Source: Burkholderiales bacterium | GTDB taxonomy: Bacteria > Pseudomonadota > Gammaproteobacteria > Burkholderiales > JAEUOS01 | NCBI GenBank assembly: GCA_947456845.1 | Contig: CANGUJ010000308.1 | Span: 1-5,311 of the forward strand | Direction: 5' to 3' | Length of the DNA: 5,311 bases | Shown: positions 1-4,420 of the stretch, piece after piece | Numbering within the stretch: position 1 is the first letter of the stretch | How the letters are laid out: the number at the start of each line of letters is the position of its first letter | Made by a program: the position numbers and the translations under genes | The notes under the pieces: model-generated | What the model saw: only the letters and a program-made list of their open reading frames with translations | What the model was told of the DNA's origin: nothing | Database searches by the model: none

Positions 1-2
1 GA

Positions 3-134
3 TTCGCCGCGGAAGGTGGGGTCATTCTTCCCACCGCCGGATTGCTAAGAGGTCCCGGCGAACTGTCGGCGTCGCTTGTATTTTTCGAGGTTATCAATGC
101 CTTGCTTGGGTTGCCGTTTCGGTCAAGGAAATGA
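3..134 (+). CDS. 3' end of an unrecognised cassette gene (partial)
   Basis: Frame 3 is open from the left edge of the window to a TGA at 132-134 and gives 43 residues ending in LVFFEVINALLGLPFRSRK. The stop lies 18 bases before the left box of the next attC, the position expected for the end of a cassette gene, and the other two frames fit that layout less well: frame 1 stops near base 48 and frame 2 runs through the attC. The hydrophobic stretch followed by a basic tail could be the last membrane segment of a small membrane protein, but too little is present to name a family. Confidence 0.45.
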   Translation, partial: FAAEGGVILPTAGLLRGPGELSASLVFFEVINALLGLPFRSRK

Positions 135-152
135 TTGCTAGATGGCCGCCCG

Positions 153-210
153 GTCTAACACGTCGTTGGTTTGGACGGCCATACGGCCGCCTCACAACGC
201 TGCGTTGGGT
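153..210 (+). other. attC site 1
   Basis: The left box GTCTAAC (153-159) and right box GTTGGGT (204-210) match RYYYAAC and GTTRRRY exactly. Between them CGTTG (164-168) pairs with CAACG (195-199), and CGGCC (176-180) pairs with GGCCG (185-189) around the loop ATAC. At 58 bases this is a short attC. The predicted crossover is between 204 and 205, so the next cassette begins at 205. Confidence 0.85.
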
Positions 211-219
211 TCCACACAA

Positions 220-633
220 ATGACCGCTCTAGCGATTGCCCTTTCGGTTGCAAGCCTCATGGTTTCGGGCTTGTTTTGTTGGTTGGGTGCCTCTTATCTC
301 ACGGAGGCCTTGGGTGACACCCTTGCCATTTTCGCGGGCATTGTTGCCCTGCTTTACGGCATTTCGAGCGCCGCCTTTTTGGGTGCAGCATGGCTCTCCC
401 CTAAATCTAAGTTCCGCTCGTTATCGCAATGGTCGGCTGCTTTTGTTCTTGCGCTGTGGTTCGCGGGCTCGCTGGACTCAGGCATAATTAGCGGCCTAGA
501 GCTATGGTCAATTGTTGGTGTCGCTCTCTTGCTAACGATCAATGTCGTTAGCGTTCGCCGTGTGCTTCATGTACGGGGTGGCACCCAACCCTTCGGTCAA
601 GCGGATCTGCCTCCGGCAGGCCGCTTACCTTGA
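220..633 (+). CDS. Small four-helix membrane protein of unknown function (cassette-borne)
   Basis: This 137-residue protein has four hydrophobic segments, at about residues 3-27, 34-58, 71-92 and 94-113, with a short basic loop (PKSKFR) between helices 2 and 3 and a basic segment (VRRVLHVR) after helix 4. I recognise no family or catalytic motif. The ATG at 220 lies 15 bases inside the cassette. An in-frame ATG at 142 would make the protein span attC site 1 and begin in the preceding cassette, so I reject it. No clear ribosome binding site precedes 220, which is common in cassettes. Residues 122-137 are translated from the attC that closes this cassette and the TGA (631-633) lies inside that site, so the tail is probably not functional. 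It is likely an inner-membrane protein, transcribed from an upstream promoter outside the window. Confidence 0.7.
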   Translation: MTALAIALSVASLMVSGLFCWLGASYLTEALGDTLAIFAGIVALLYGISSAAFLGAAWLSPKSKFRSLSQWSAAFVLALWFAGSLDSGIISGLELWSIVGVALLLTINVVSVRRVLHVRGGTQPFGQADLPPAGRLP

Positions 634-642
634 ACGTTAGGC
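583..642 (+). other. attC site 2
   Basis: The left box ACCCAAC (583-589) and right box GTTAGGC (636-642) match the consensus exactly. TCAAG (597-601) pairs with CTTGA (629-633), GCGG (601-604) with CCGC (621-624), and CTGCC (607-611) with GGCAG (615-619) around a three-base loop. At 60 bases it is a compact, canonical attC with the expected crossover between 636 and 637. It overlaps the end of the preceding reading frame. Confidence 0.93.
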
Positions 643-647
643 CTTAC

Positions 648-652
648 AGGAA
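648..652 (+). promoter_or_regulatory. Ribosome binding site of the LysE-family gene
   Basis: AGGAA lies 10 bases before the ATG at 663. It supports that ATG over the in-frame TTG at 630, which falls inside attC site 2. It is the only convincing Shine-Dalgarno sequence I see ahead of a gene in this array. Confidence 0.6.
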
Positions 653-662
653 TCCTCTCACC

Positions 663-1277
663 ATGTTCACTGCCGAGTTCCTGCTCACCTCTCTGGTGGT
701 CGTGCTCATCCCCGGCACTGGCGTCGTCTTCACCGTGTCTACCGGTCTGGCACTCGGTCGGCGCGCAAGCCTCGTTGCTGCGCTTGGCTGCACTCTGGGT
801 ATCGTTCCGCACCTGCTTGCCACCATCCTGGGCCTGGCTGCAATCATGCACACAAGCGCTCTGGCGTTTCAGGCGCTCAAGTGGGCCGGTGTCGCATATC
901 TCTTCCACCTTGCCGTTGTCACGTGGCGTGATCGTTCGGCATTCTCTGTCCAGCCAGTGCAAGGCAAAGGCAGCAGTCTCGGTCTCGTGACCAAAGCCTT
1001 CTTGCTCAACATCCTCAATCCCAAGCTCACCATCTTCTTCCTGGCATTCCTGCCGCAGTTTGTCGAACCGGGTGCGGCCTCGCCCGTGCTGCAGTTGCTC
1101 GGCCTCAGCGCTGTCTTTATGGCCATGACTTTCGGTGTTTTTGTCGTCTATGGACTCCTGGCTCACGCCTTCCGCAAGGCGGTCATCGAGTCCACTCGTG
1201 TACAGGCTTGGCTGCGCCGTGGCTTTGCTGGCGCCTTCGTTGGGCTCGGCGCACAGCTCGCCACATCCGAGCGGTGA
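663..1277 (+). CDS. LysE/RhtB-family amino-acid or metabolite exporter
   Basis: The 204-residue product has the length and layout of the LysE/RhtB superfamily of inner-membrane exporters. The near-invariant PGP-type signature appears as IPGTG (residues 16-20) after the first helix, followed by a glycine-rich second segment (GLALGRR, then LGCTLGIVPHLLATILGL). The second hallmark, NILNPKLTIFFLAFLPQF (116-133), covers the NPK motif. Two or three further helices follow, ending with GFAGAFVGLGAQLA. Family members export basic or neutral amino acids, homoserine lactones and related compounds by proton-motive force; the substrate cannot be told here. The start is set by the AGGAA 10 bases upstream. 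The TGA stops one base before the left box of attC site 3, so the gene fills its cassette exactly. Confidence 0.9.
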   Translation: MFTAEFLLTSLVVVLIPGTGVVFTVSTGLALGRRASLVAALGCTLGIVPHLLATILGLAAIMHTSALAFQALKWAGVAYLFHLAVVTWRDRSAFSVQPVQGKGSSLGLVTKAFLLNILNPKLTIFFLAFLPQFVEPGAASPVLQLLGLSAVFMAMTFGVFVVYGLLAHAFRKAVIESTRVQAWLRRGFAGAFVGLGAQLATSER

Positions 1278-1278
1278 G

Positions 1279-1407
1279 GCCCAACCCCTCGCTCAAGCTG
1301 ACCCGCTACGGCATGCAGCGTAAGCCTGGTGTGCGGCGCCTTCGGCACCTTCGCACACCAGGCTTACACTGCCTGCCTCCGCGGGCGGCTTAACTCGACC
1401 GTTAGCC
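1279..1407 (+). other. attC site 3 (long type)
   Basis: The left box is GCCCAAC (1279-1285). The right box GTTAGCC (1401-1407) has one mismatch to GTTRRRY. The arm is almost completely self-complementary: AAGC (1295-1298) with GCTT (1388-1391), CCCGC (1302-1306) with GCGGG (1381-1385), GGCA (1310-1313) with TGCC (1374-1377), GCAG (1315-1318) with CTGC (1369-1372), and a perfect 16-base pairing of 1320-1335 with 1352-1367 around a 16-base loop. Single unpaired bases interrupt the stem, as in functional folded attC sites. At 129 bases it is among the longer attC types. Confidence 0.93.
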
Positions 1408-1416
1408 GTATCCGCT

Positions 1417-1854
1417 ATGAATATTGAACCGCTCGCATCTGTTCAGGAAGTGCTGCCCTTGCTGGCTGAGTGCGGGCTGCCCGTCTCCGACATCACGCCC
1501 TCGGCATCAATTTCCTTTTTCGGTGTCCGTTCGGGTGGTGCTCTGGTTGGCGTCGTCGGCCTAGAGATACACGCTCCCTTTGGCTTGTTGCGTTCGCTGG
1601 CGGTCGCTCCGGCCTTTCGCTCTTCTGGCATTGCGCACAAATTGGTGGCATTCGTCGAGTCACTGGCCGCAACTCATGACATCAAGGAACTGTTCCTTCT
1701 CACAACCACGGCTGAAAGGTTCTTCTTAGGGCTCGGCTATTCGCCAGCCGCTCGCATGGCTGCGCCTCCCGTCATTCAAGCCACACCGCAGTTTTCCAAT
1801 CTGTGTCCGTCGTCGTCTGCGTTTCTTGTCAAAAATGTCGGCACCGCTGGCTAA
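1417..1854 (+). CDS. arsN2: GNAT N-acetyltransferase, ArsN2-like
   Basis: The 145-residue protein is a single GNAT domain. Motif A runs LLRSLAVAPAFRSSGIAHKL (57-76), with the acetyl-CoA pyrophosphate loop as RSSGIA (68-73). The C-terminal half, with LLTTTAERFFLGLGY (94-108), then AAPPVIQATPQFSNLCP (115-131) and a final FLVKN, follows the pattern I know from the arsenic-resistance acetyltransferase ArsN2, in which a TTTA-FF-GY segment is followed by an AP-I--T--F--LCP block. ArsN proteins are often found in ars operons. No other ars gene is visible in this window, so the arsenic link rests on sequence resemblance alone; a general small-amine acetyltransferase is the alternative. The ATG is 15 bases after the cassette boundary, without a clear ribosome binding site. 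The TAA stop is part of the left box of attC site 4. Confidence 0.8.
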   Translation: MNIEPLASVQEVLPLLAECGLPVSDITPSASISFFGVRSGGALVGVVGLEIHAPFGLLRSLAVAPAFRSSGIAHKLVAFVESLAATHDIKELFLLTTTAERFFLGLGYSPAARMAAPPVIQATPQFSNLCPSSSAFLVKNVGTAG

Positions 1855-1938
1855 CTTGTCAGTCAATCGGACACCCAAATGTTGCGTATTTGTGTTCCCT
1901 CAGCTGGCGCTCCGGTGCCGGTTGCTTCCACGTTAGGC
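1849..1938 (+). other. attC site 4
   Basis: The left box GGCTAAC (1849-1855) has one mismatch and the right box GTTAGGC (1932-1938) is exact. CAATCGG (1864-1870) pairs with CCGGTTG (1918-1924) with one G-T wobble. Inside, the arm appears to split in two: GGACAC..AAAT against ATTT.GTG..CC (about 1869-1907), and GGCGC against GTGCC (about 1906-1919). The pairing is less regular than in the other sites, but the boxes, spacing and position directly after a stop codon make it a convincing attC. Confidence 0.8.
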
Positions 1939-1994
1939 AGCACAAAGCACGCCCGAGCAGGCTGGAACCGAAGGTCAATCCACTAGCTACGCAT

Positions 1995-2351
1995 ATGCCC
2001 AATAGCGCAATCAATCTCTCGGAAAAGCTCGGTACCTTCAACGAGTTCTGGAGTCCAAGAACTGTCGGCACGTTCAATAGTCACGATCTCATGGTCGTCA
2101 AAGTCAAAGGCGAGTTCGTTTGGCATACACACGCGGACACCGACGATTTCTTCCTAGTACTAAAGGGCACTCTCAAGGTCGAGATGCGTGATCAGACGGT
2201 CACGCTCAACGCTGGCGAGATGTACGTGGTTCCGCAAGGAGTCGAACACCGAACTGTGGCAGATGAAGAAACCCATCTGTTGCTCATTGAGCCAACCGGT
2301 ACACCAAACACGGGAAGTATTGAAACTGCGGCTGCTCGTGCCTTTGCGTAG
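1995..2351 (+). CDS. Single-domain cupin protein
   Basis: This 118-residue protein consists almost entirely of one conserved beta-barrel cupin domain. Cupin motif 1 is GEFVWHTHADTDDFFLVLKG (39-58), with likely metal ligands H44 and H46; the usual glutamate of the G(X)5HXH(X)3-4E pattern is replaced by aspartate (D51). Motif 2 is GEMYVVPQGVEH (74-85), with P80, G82 and the third histidine H85. An N-terminal NLSEKLGTFNEFWSPR segment and an IEPTGTPNTG tail are typical of a common family of small cupins of unknown substrate. The ATG at 1995 is chosen because the open frame further upstream runs back through attC site 4 into arsN2. The cassette start is at 1933, leaving a 62-base leader with no obvious ribosome binding site close to the start. 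Likely a cytosolic metal-dependent enzyme or small-ligand binder. Confidence 0.85.
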   Translation: MPNSAINLSEKLGTFNEFWSPRTVGTFNSHDLMVVKVKGEFVWHTHADTDDFFLVLKGTLKVEMRDQTVTLNAGEMYVVPQGVEHRTVADEETHLLLIEPTGTPNTGSIETAAARAFA

Positions 2352-2363
2352 TCGCGCAGTGCT

Positions 2364-2492
2364 GCCTAGCCCCTCAGTCAAGCTGACCCGCTACGGCAGG
2401 CGCTGTAAGCCTGGTCTGCGGCACATGATGCATCATCGCCAGCCAAGCGTACAGCGCCTGCCTCCGCGGGTAAGGTTGCTCGATCAGGGGGC
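2364..2492 (+). other. Decayed attC site 5 (long type, right box lost)
   Basis: This site aligns base for base with much of attC site 3: both share CAAGCTGACCCGCTACGGCA, a following GTAAGCCTGGT, and the right-hand TGCCTCCGCGGG. The palindrome is intact, with 2395-2407 pairing perfectly with 2450-2462, CCCGC (2387-2391) with GCGGG (2466-2470), and a perfect 12-base palindrome ATGATGCATCAT (2425-2436) at the tip. The left box is GCCTAGC (2364-2370), with the conserved AAC changed to AGC. The position of the right box reads AGGGGGC (2486-2492), without the GTT at which the integrase recombines. I infer that the hairpin still forms but recombination is greatly reduced or lost. Confidence 0.75.
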
Positions 2493-2689
2493 AATCGTGG
2501 GAGGTGCGCCGACCCACCTGCGCTTTGTTGCATACTCGTGTATGAATTTCGTGGACGTGGTGGCTGCCCATGTGAGCTACTCCGAGCGCGGACGTGAGCA
2601 GGATTTGTCCGATGAGGTCATGGGCGAAGGCGAGATCTTCGCTCGCAGCCTGCGGCGCGGACCATGAAACGCAGCACGCGCCGCGAGCC
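2493..2689. other. Gene-poor segment between two attC-like sites
   Basis: About 200 bases lie between the decayed attC and the next good one. They hold a 5-base-stem hairpin CATAC/GTATG (2531-2544), a second possible small stem AGGTG/CACCT (2502-2519), and one short + strand ORF (described separately). No promoter or known gene is evident. It is either a minimal cassette or the remains of a larger one. Confidence 0.4.
2542..2667 (+). CDS. Possible small ORF of 41 residues, unrecognised
   Basis: An ATG at 2542 opens 41 codons (MNFVDVVAAHVSYSERGR at the start) to a TGA at 2665-2667. The third codon positions are strongly G/C, as in genuine genes of this window, the composition is mixed and acidic, and the stop lies 22 bases before attC site 6, where a cassette gene should end. 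An in-frame GTG at 2497 would add 15 residues. No ribosome binding site is visible and I recognise no family. Reading frames on the opposite strand cover parts of the same stretch, so it may equally be non-coding. Confidence 0.25.
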   Translation: MNFVDVVAAHVSYSERGREQDLSDEVMGEGEIFARSLRRGP

Positions 2690-2776
2690 GCCCAACAACG
2701 CCATCGACGCGGACAGTGAAAAGCGGCGCACCTCCGTCGCCCCGCCTTTCACTTTCGGTCATGGCGAACGTTATGC
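2690..2776 (+). other. attC site 6
   Basis: The left box GCCCAAC (2690-2696) is exact. The right box GTTATGC (2770-2776) differs at one position from GTTRRRY. CGCCAT (2699-2704) pairs with ATGGCG (2761-2766), AGTGAAA (2715-2721) with TTTCACT (2747-2753), and GGCG (2725-2728) with CGCC (2738-2741). Crossover is expected between 2770 and 2771. Its sequence is unrelated to the long-type sites 3 and 5. Confidence 0.88.
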
Positions 2777-2793
2777 TTCAAGAGATAGAGACT

Positions 2794-3396
2794 ATGGGCG
2801 ATGAGATCACTATCCAGCAAGGGTTTCCAGACGAGCTACGTTCATCGGCAGCTGAGTTGTACGACGCAGCGTTTGGAGCCAAGCTCGCAATCGCTATGCC
2901 CAACCCGATCTCACGAATGGCAGTCCTAAAGGCAGGCTTCAATCCAGAGTTTTCTTTCGTCGCAATACGCGATGGTGAAATGGTCGGAATCGCAGGTTTC
3001 AAGACGGGACTGGGGGCGCTGACAGGCGGGATTTCATTTGGCGTGTTGAAAGATGAGATTGGGCTCTGGGGTGTAATTCGTGCCCTGCTCGGCCTTGCAT
3101 TGTTTCAACGAAATCTGGTCGCGGGCCAATTGCTAATGGATGGAATAGCCGTTTCGCCCAAGATGCGCGGCAGCGGCATTGGAACCAAGCTTCTGCATAG
3201 CCTCATAGCGTATGCAAAGAGTGAAGGGTATCGGTCAATTCGCCTTGATGTTATAGACACCAATCCCGCGGCTCGGCGCTTGTATGAACGTGTTGGCTTT
3301 GTCCCTGTAAAGACCGAACAATTTGCCTCTTTGAAATGGCTACTTGGCTTTGGCGCTGCCACGCAGATGGAATACTCACCGGATGCGCAGCCATAA
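2794..3396 (+). CDS. GNAT-family N-acetyltransferase
   Basis: The product of 200 residues ends in a clear GNAT acetyl-CoA binding core: LLMDGIAVSPKMRGSGIG (113-130), with the RGSGIG pyrophosphate loop at 125-130, then LIAYAKSEGYRSIRLDVIDT and NPAARRLYERVGF (157-169), the usual motif B. The N-terminal 100 residues (FGAKLAIAMPNPISRMAVLK, then a hydrophobic LWGVIRALLGLALF at 91-104) are longer than in minimal GNATs and probably shape the substrate site; the substrate is unknown. Start choice: ATG 2794 follows a purine-rich AGAGATAGAG; ATG 2773 is an alternative adding seven residues. ATG 2761 and GTG 2716 lie inside attC site 6, before the cassette boundary, and are rejected. The TAA stop overlaps the left box of attC site 7. 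It is not closely similar to the ArsN2-like GNAT of the array. Confidence 0.88.
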   Translation: MGDEITIQQGFPDELRSSAAELYDAAFGAKLAIAMPNPISRMAVLKAGFNPEFSFVAIRDGEMVGIAGFKTGLGALTGGISFGVLKDEIGLWGVIRALLGLALFQRNLVAGQLLMDGIAVSPKMRGSGIGTKLLHSLIAYAKSEGYRSIRLDVIDTNPAARRLYERVGFVPVKTEQFASLKWLLGFGAATQMEYSPDAQP

Positions 3397-3456
3397 CAAC
3401 AGGTTGCCGCCTACGTTGCTGCGCTCCGCAACGCGGCTGTGACCTGCCCGTTAGGT
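3391..3456 (+). other. attC site 7 (last of the array)
   Basis: TAAC (3394-3397) pairs with GTTA (3450-3453), CAGGT (3400-3404) with ACCTG (3442-3446), CCGC (3407-3410) with GCGG (3433-3436), and GTTGC (3415-3419) with GCAAC (3428-3432). The right box GTTAGGT (3450-3456) is exact, while the left box CCATAAC deviates at two positions. The stop codon of the acetyltransferase (3394-3396) lies within it. No further attC is found downstream, so this marks the end of the recognisable array. Confidence 0.83.
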
Positions 3457-3604
3457 GGCAAAAGTACTGTGAACCTCGCCTCAGCACAGTTGGAGATTCG
3501 AAGGCCCGGCTGGTAGGCCCTATCCGAGATGTTCCTAGACACCGGGCTCCAAGAAAACAACTATCGGCGCAGGCCAATGGCGCCAAGTTGCGCGGCGTCG
3601 TTTG
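3457..3604. other. Gene-free junction between array end and flanking gene
   Basis: This stretch of 148 bases has no convincing gene, attC, tRNA or repeat. It presumably contains the promoter of the SUMF1-domain gene, but no properly spaced -35/-10 pair can be assigned: TTGGAG (3490-3495) and TATCCG (3521-3526) are 25 bases apart. The transition from cassette composition to the more GC-rich flank happens here. Confidence 0.5.
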
Positions 3605-4366
3605 ATGCATACAATCGTGCTCATGTCCCGTCCGCATATTCTTTTTCTTCTGCTCGGCGTCCTTGGTGCAAGTCTTGTCCAGGCGCAGAGCTCGGCGCCG
3701 ATGCAGCGTATCGGCAGCTTCGAGATAGACCGCACCGAGGTGACGATCGGTCAGTTCCAGCGCTTTGTCGACGCCACCAGGGCGGTGACAAGCGCCGAGC
3801 GTAGAGGGGGCGGCAGCACGTTCGAAGCGGGATGGGAGCAGCGCCGTGGCTGGACATGGCGGGCACCCTATGGAAAGCCCGGTGCGGCCGATGAGCCTGC
3901 CGTGCACGTCACTTTCGACGAGGCCGCCGCGTTTTGCACATGGGCCGGCAAGCGCCTGCCGACGGATGTGGAGTGGGGCGAGGCCGCCTATACCGAGCGG
4001 CGCCCCCAACCGAGCGGCGGCTTCATCACCGGTCGCAGTTATCGTTACCCCACCGGCGACAGCCCCGGAGGCGCCAATTGCCTGGGCGATTGCGGAAGCG
4101 TGAAGACCGTGTCGCATGCCGTGACCTCGCGCGGCAAGGGTCATGCCGAAGCGGGCACCACGAAGCAGGGCGTCAACGGCCTGCACGAGATGGGCGGCAA
4201 CGTCTGGGAATGGGTCGATAGCGGCAGCGGCGTCGAGCAGCGCACGCGTGGCGGCTCCTGGTGGTACGGGGCCACGCAGATGCAAGATAGCCACATCCAA
4301 GGCAAACCTCGCGACACTGCGGTGGTCTACATCGGCTTTCGCTGCGCGCGCGACGCGGCAAGGTGA
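3605..4366 (+). CDS. Secreted SUMF1/FGE-sulfatase-domain protein lacking FGE catalytic cysteines
   Basis: The 253-residue protein begins with a signal peptide (hydrophobic ILFLLLGVLGASLV at 12-25, probable cleavage after VQA at 27), so it should be periplasmic. The remainder is a formylglycine-generating-enzyme/SUMF1 domain: IGSFEIDRTEVTIGQFQRFV (36-55), EPAVHVTFDEAAAFCTWAGK then RLPTDVEWGEAA (97-128), GLHEMGGNVWEW (192-203), RGGSWWYGATQM (215-226) and terminal GFRCA (244-248). True FGEs have two copper-binding cysteines just after GGSW; here those positions hold Tyr221 and Met226, so sulfatase activation is unlikely. C159 and C163 could form a disulfide. Starts at TTG 3602, ATG 3605 and ATG 3623 are all possible and none has a good ribosome binding site. 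It may be a binding protein or an enzyme accessory; the function is unknown. Confidence 0.85.
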   Translation: MHTIVLMSRPHILFLLLGVLGASLVQAQSSAPMQRIGSFEIDRTEVTIGQFQRFVDATRAVTSAERRGGGSTFEAGWEQRRGWTWRAPYGKPGAADEPAVHVTFDEAAAFCTWAGKRLPTDVEWGEAAYTERRPQPSGGFITGRSYRYPTGDSPGGANCLGDCGSVKTVSHAVTSRGKGHAEAGTTKQGVNGLHEMGGNVWEWVDSGSGVEQRTRGGSWWYGATQMQDSHIQGKPRDTAVVYIGFRCARDAAR

Positions 4367-4371
4367 GCGCA

Positions 4372-4397
4372 TGCGGGCAGACCGGGTCTGCCCCGCA
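4372..4397. terminator. Hairpin between convergent genes, possible bidirectional terminator
   Basis: GCAGA (4377-4381) pairs with TCTGC (4387-4391), and TGCGG (4372-4376) with CCGCA (4393-4397) with one bulged C, six bases after the stop of the SUMF1-domain gene. A second stem, GCGCCG (4400-4405) with CGGCGC (4415-4420), follows. There is no clear T-run on either strand, so intrinsic termination is plausible but not proven. The position between two convergent stops supports the call. Confidence 0.45.
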
Positions 4398-4420
4398 CAG
4401 CGCCGGGCTTGCTGCGGCGC

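Larger units (their letters stand above)
1..3456 (+). mobile_element. Integron gene-cassette array (distal part, integrase not in window)
   Basis: A run of short + strand genes is separated by imperfect palindromes, each bounded by an RYYYAAC-like box on the left and a GTTRRRY-like box on the right, which is the signature of integron attC sites. IntI recombines between G and TT of the right box, so cassette limits are approximately ...-204, 205-636, 637-1401, 1402-1932, 1933-2770 (with a decayed internal site near 2486) and 2771-3450. All genes point the same way and most start within 10-60 bases of a cassette boundary, as is usual. No integrase, attI or Pc is present; they would be expected to the left. 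No transposase or class 1 conserved segment is seen. The array end at 3450-3456 is inferred from the lack of any later attC. Confidence 0.9.

Noticed and set aside
142..219. Upstream ATG at 142 for the four-helix membrane protein
   Set aside because: This extension would span attC site 1 and start in the previous cassette. The added residues are the translation of the palindrome; ATG 220 lies just inside the cassette.
597..1166. 189-residue open frame on the - strand
   Set aside because: It is antisense to the LysE-family gene and to attC site 2. The product is a low-complexity charged sequence (many E, Q, D, H), as expected from the complement of a membrane-protein gene.
1320..1367. Strong 16-base hairpin as a rho-independent terminator
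   Set aside because: It has a 16-base loop, no T-run, and lies centrally between attC boxes, so it is the attC arm. It might slow transcription, but that is not its defining role.
1208..1393. Small + strand frame containing NPSLKLTRYG
   Set aside because: This is the translation of attC site 3, a recurrent artefact annotated as hypothetical protein, not a gene.
1803..1994. Upstream extension of the cupin frame
   Set aside because: It starts inside the acetyltransferase gene and runs through attC site 4. The cupin domain is complete from ATG 1995.
2188..2541. Open frame overlapping the cupin and the decayed attC
   Set aside because: It is an out-of-frame reading of the cupin that continues through the attC, giving the SVKLTRYGRRCKPG sequence that arises when this attC type is translated. 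Only the last 41 codons are retained as a weak candidate.
3605..4366. SUMF1-fold protein as the variable target of a diversity-generating retroelement
   Set aside because: The fold is related to that of known targets, but there is no reverse transcriptase, template repeat or adenine-substituted repeat in the window.
3251..4372. 373-residue open frame on the - strand, the longest in the window
   Set aside because: It lies antisense to the SUMF1-domain gene and the end of an acetyltransferase gene, both with clear domain motifs. Its translation is rich in Ala, Arg and His with no recognisable domain, typical of a shadow frame in GC-rich DNA, and it crosses an attC.
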